A stretch of DNA of 49,888 nt, taken from Candidatus Didemnitutus sp. Its GTDB lineage: Bacteria; Verrucomicrobiota; Verrucomicrobiia; Opitutales; Opitutaceae. Position 1 is the first letter of the stretch; the number at the start of each line of letters is the position of its first letter. The stretch lies in the NCBI GenBank assembly GCA_023701285.1, contig JAMPXH010000016.1, forward strand, positions 1-49,888, written 5' to 3'. Made by a program: the position numbers and the translations under genes. The notes under the pieces were generated by a model that made no database searches, was not told the DNA's origin, and saw only the letters and a list, made by a program, of their open reading frames with translations. Of the stretch, positions 48,803 to 49,888 are shown piece after piece.

Positions 48803-49693
48803 ATGCAGATCGACCGCCCCGGACTCATCGTCGCCGACCAGTGGAAGGATTACCAACTCCTCGACTGCGGCGACGGCATGAAACAGGAACGCTGGGGCGC
48901 GTTCACCCTCGTGCGCCCCGATCCGCAGATCATCTGGCCCAAGACCGGCGGCAAGGAGTGGAAGGGCTGGGATGGCTTCTACCACCGCAGCGAGAGCGGC
49001 GGCGGCAAATGGGAATACCGCACCAAGCTGCCCGATCAGTGGACGATCAACTACGGCGCGCTCACTTTCCGCATCCACCCCACCAGCTTCAAGCACACCG
49101 GCCTCTTCCCCGAGCAGGCGGTGAACTGGGATTGGTTCACCGCCAAGATCAAGGCCGCGCGCGCCGCCGGCCGTGAGGTCAGCGTGCTCAACCTCTTCGG
49201 CTACACCGGCGCCGCCTCCGTCGCTGCGGCCGCCGCCGGCGCCAGCGTCTGCCACGTCGACGCCGCCGAGGGCATGGTCAAGTGGTGCCGCGAAAACGCC
49301 GCCCTCTCCGGCCTCGCCGACGCGCCCGTGCGCTACATCGTCGACGACTGCCTCAAATTCGTGCGCCGCGAGATCAAGCGCGGCCGCCGCTACGACGCCA
49401 TCATCATGGACCCGCCCACCTACGGCCGCGGCGCCACCGGCGAGATGTGGCGCCTCGAGGACCATCTCTGGGAGCTCCTCAGCGAGTGCAAACAGGTGCT
49501 GAGCGACCGCCCCGTGTTTTTCCTCATCAATGCCTACACCGCGCGCCTCTCGCCCTCCGTCGTCATCAACCTCCTCGACGGCCTGCTGCACGACGCCGGC
49601 GGCCGCATCCACGGCGGCGAAGTCGGCCTGCCCATCCAGCGCGATGGCCGCATCCTCCCTTGCGGCATCTACGGCCGCTGGGAAGCGGCGTAG
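48803..49693 (+). CDS. Class I SAM-dependent methyltransferase (RlmI-like, COG1092 type)
   Basis: This is a 296-residue protein with a N-terminal beta region (DYQLLDCGDGMKQERWGAFTLVRPDPQIIW) and a Rossmann methyltransferase domain: motif I VLNLFGYTGAASVAAAAAGA, motif II HVDAAEGMVKWCRENAAL, then RYIVDDCLKFVRREIKRGRRYDAIIMDPPTYGRG with the DPPxY catalytic motif typical of amino/cytosine methylation. It may be an rRNA methyltransferase, but the N-terminal PUA domain of RlmI is not apparent. The ATG at 48803 follows the kinase-like gene by 74 bp. Confidence 0.88.
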   Translation: MQIDRPGLIVADQWKDYQLLDCGDGMKQERWGAFTLVRPDPQIIWPKTGGKEWKGWDGFYHRSESGGGKWEYRTKLPDQWTINYGALTFRIHPTSFKHTGLFPEQAVNWDWFTAKIKAARAAGREVSVLNLFGYTGAASVAAAAAGASVCHVDAAEGMVKWCRENAALSGLADAPVRYIVDDCLKFVRREIKRGRRYDAIIMDPPTYGRGATGEMWRLEDHLWELLSECKQVLSDRPVFFLINAYTARLSPSVVINLLDGLLHDAGGRIHGGEVGLPIQRDGRILPCGIYGRWEAA

Positions 49694-49752
49694 CTTAACT
49701 CTCAATCGAACACATCGATGCCACGCGTATTAAGATCCAACCCCAATTGATT

Positions 49753-49888
49753 ATGAAATTCGCGTTCGCTCTGCTGCTCGCTTCGACCGTTACCGTCGCT
49801 GCGCAACAAGGCCATTATGATTTCGCCGACGAGACGATCGAATTAAGCTCCTTTACCGTATCAGCTTCGTCGAACGGCTTCGATCCCC
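49753..49888 (+). CDS. Secreted protein N-terminus, possibly TonB-dependent receptor (cut by window edge)
   Basis: The frame starts at an ATG at 49753 and is open to the end (45 codons). A signal peptide (MKFAFALLLASTVTVAA) is followed by QQGHYDFADETIELSSFTVSASSNGFDP. The stretch IELSSFTVSA resembles the V/I-x-L-x-x-F-x-V start of verrucomicrobial TonB-receptor plugs, as in VKLEQFEVTG at 27577-30384. The region is more AT-rich than its neighbours. Too little is visible for a firm call. Confidence 0.6.
   Translation, partial: MKFAFALLLASTVTVAAQQGHYDFADETIELSSFTVSASSNGFDP

Noticed and set aside
1-49888. Search for CRISPR arrays, complete insertion sequences, tRNA and rRNA genes
   Set aside because: No regularly spaced repeats, transposase frames, cloverleaf genes or rRNA stretches were seen; only tmRNA was found. 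A covariance-model scan was not possible here.

Overview
The window is very GC-rich and densely coded. It looks like a chromosomal segment of a Verrucomicrobiota bacterium, most likely of the Opitutaceae. This is an inference from gene content: two large TonB-dependent receptors (one with an N-terminal carboxypeptidase-regulatory-like domain), a PEP-CTERM surface protein, GH33-like BNR proteins beside an SSS symporter and a LacI regulator, a SUMF1-type domain, DUF3667, a 21-residue lysine/alanine peptide and a tmRNA tag ending in PLAA. No species can be named from the sequence alone.

Region 1 (1-16108, minus strand) is a run of 13 co-oriented genes with mostly short gaps or 1-4 bp overlaps, reading away from a divergent LacI-family regulator (16275-17279, plus). 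In transcription order it holds a sialidase-like BNR protein, a PfkB/ribokinase, a second BNR protein, a secreted protein of unknown function, a PEP-CTERM protein, a nucleoside hydrolase-fold protein, an SSS sodium:solute symporter, a DapA/NanA-type aldolase, a TonB-dependent receptor, a SUMF1-sialidase fusion, a PhyH-type oxygenase, a xylose-isomerase-like TIM barrel and a secreted protein cut by the window edge. An 18-bp perfect palindrome and a 20-bp near-perfect palindrome overlie a TTGACA promoter between lacI and the operon. The set reads as a polysaccharide- or glycoconjugate-utilisation locus: outer-membrane uptake, glycosidic cleavage, Na+-coupled import, aldolase and kinase steps, and LacI control. 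Its substrate cannot be read off, because the sialate genes nanE and nanK are not recognisable and a nucleoside hydrolase plus ribokinase are present.

Region 2 (17280-18617) is non-operonic. It contains a complete tmRNA gene (ssrA, minus) and, just beyond its 3' end, a frameshifted fragment that looks like the start of an integrase gene. This suggests an old island insertion at ssrA.

Region 3 (18877-31708) holds an FG-GAP secreted protein, a Tat-exported metallo-hydrolase, an ECF sigma / zinc-finger anti-sigma / DUF4097 operon, a single-domain response regulator, and a TonB receptor - TlpA - HTH - HTH operon divergent from a full-length LuxR regulator. Region 4 (31757-37576) has DUF3667, an orphan sugar ABC ATPase overlapping malQ, a tiny basic peptide with a strong terminator, an MBL hydrolase and yebC. 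Region 5 (37662-49888) is mostly housekeeping: a lipoprotein, an OPT transporter, tag, a double GNAT protein, a TPR protein, a penicillin acylase, upp, a MazG-like protein, a soluble histidine kinase-like protein, a methyltransferase and the start of a secreted protein.

A 132-bp element with terminal inverted repeats and two internal hairpins occurs three times (21064-21195, 25060-25191, 41774-41905). All copies have exactly the same length, and each time its first three bases are the TGA stop codon of the preceding gene. Together with the LacI-controlled locus and the HTH-only gene pair, it is the most noteworthy observation in the window.
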